From NCBI GenBank assembly GCA_020226215.1, contig CM035228.1:66933989-66997988 (forward strand): a stretch of DNA of 64,000 bases. The letters run 5' to 3'. Below the pieces are notes generated by a model that was not told the origin of the DNA, did no database searches, and saw nothing but the letters and a program-made list of their open reading frames with translations. This document shows positions 63,861 through 64,000 of this stretch, piece after piece; within the stretch, counting starts at the first letter, position 1, and the number at the start of each line of letters is the position of its first letter. The DNA is from Sindora glabra. Lineage: Eukaryota > Streptophyta > Magnoliopsida > Fabales > Fabaceae. The position numbers were made by a program, and so were the translations under genes.

Positions 63861-64000
63861 AACTACCTAACCAAAAATTAAAAAAATATTTTATATTTTT
63901 TTAAAATTAATTAAAAATATTAATATTAGTTCATAAGTAAAATTAATGTTAGTATAGTTACCCTAAGTTATAAGCTTAAAGTATTTGGTTTTATTGGTAC
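63861..64000. other. AT-rich end of window
   Basis: Nothing recognisable. Confidence 0.5.

Overview
This window looks like repeat-rich DNA from a plant nuclear genome, probably a eudicot. It is AT-rich throughout and holds one clearly intact host gene. Almost everything else I can identify is decayed transposable-element DNA of typical plant families: Ty1/copia, Ty3/gypsy of the Tat/Ogre kind, CACTA and Mutator-like elements. No bacterial-type organisation, CRISPR array, rRNA gene or convincing tRNA gene was seen.

Layout. 1-3216 is AT-rich DNA without a recognisable gene. 3217-9923 is a decayed autonomous Mutator-like element (MULE-1) with terminal inverted repeats (TIRs), a 9-bp target duplication, a MURA-type transposase relic on + and a GRF zinc-finger relic on -. 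10679-13192 (-) is an intact cytosolic HSC70/HSP70 gene with one intron, a TATA box and a perfect heat-shock element. 13716-15515 is a Mutator-like foldback element (MULE-2) with 525-bp arms and a perfect 9-bp target duplication. A complete but dead Ty1/copia element (15527-21528, perfect 5-bp target duplication) lies six bases beyond it.

25.6-38.3 kb is a nested block. A minus-strand Ogre/Tat-like gypsy element has its pol at 25.6-28.2 kb and its gag at 37.7-38.3 kb. They are separated by a minus-strand CACTA element with a TNP2 transposase relic. That CACTA element was in turn invaded by a 423-bp Mutator-like MITE, a 1.6-kb solo LTR and a 1.25-kb Mutator-like element. 38.4-47.5 kb is mostly unassigned, apart from a gypsy protease fragment near 45.6-45.9 kb.

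47560-62163 is a second, plus-strand Tat-type gypsy element of about 14.6 kb, with both LTRs and a perfect 5-bp target duplication. Its protease region carries a reverse-oriented LTR-like insertion and its integrase carries a 2.8-kb non-autonomous CACTA element with a perfect 3-bp target duplication. Its 3' part has short tandem repeats and an antisense coiled-coil ORF relic. Two small foldback elements close the window.

How it fits together: the HSC70 gene is the only part expected to act for the host. The rest records successive insertions. In the copies compared by eye, most differences are transitions, and some catalytic residues are lost by G-to-A type changes, which suits long-term decay of methylated repeats. 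I did not find a convincing new functional system; the most interesting items are the nesting order, the long palindromes, the antisense ORFs and the satellite-like repeats.
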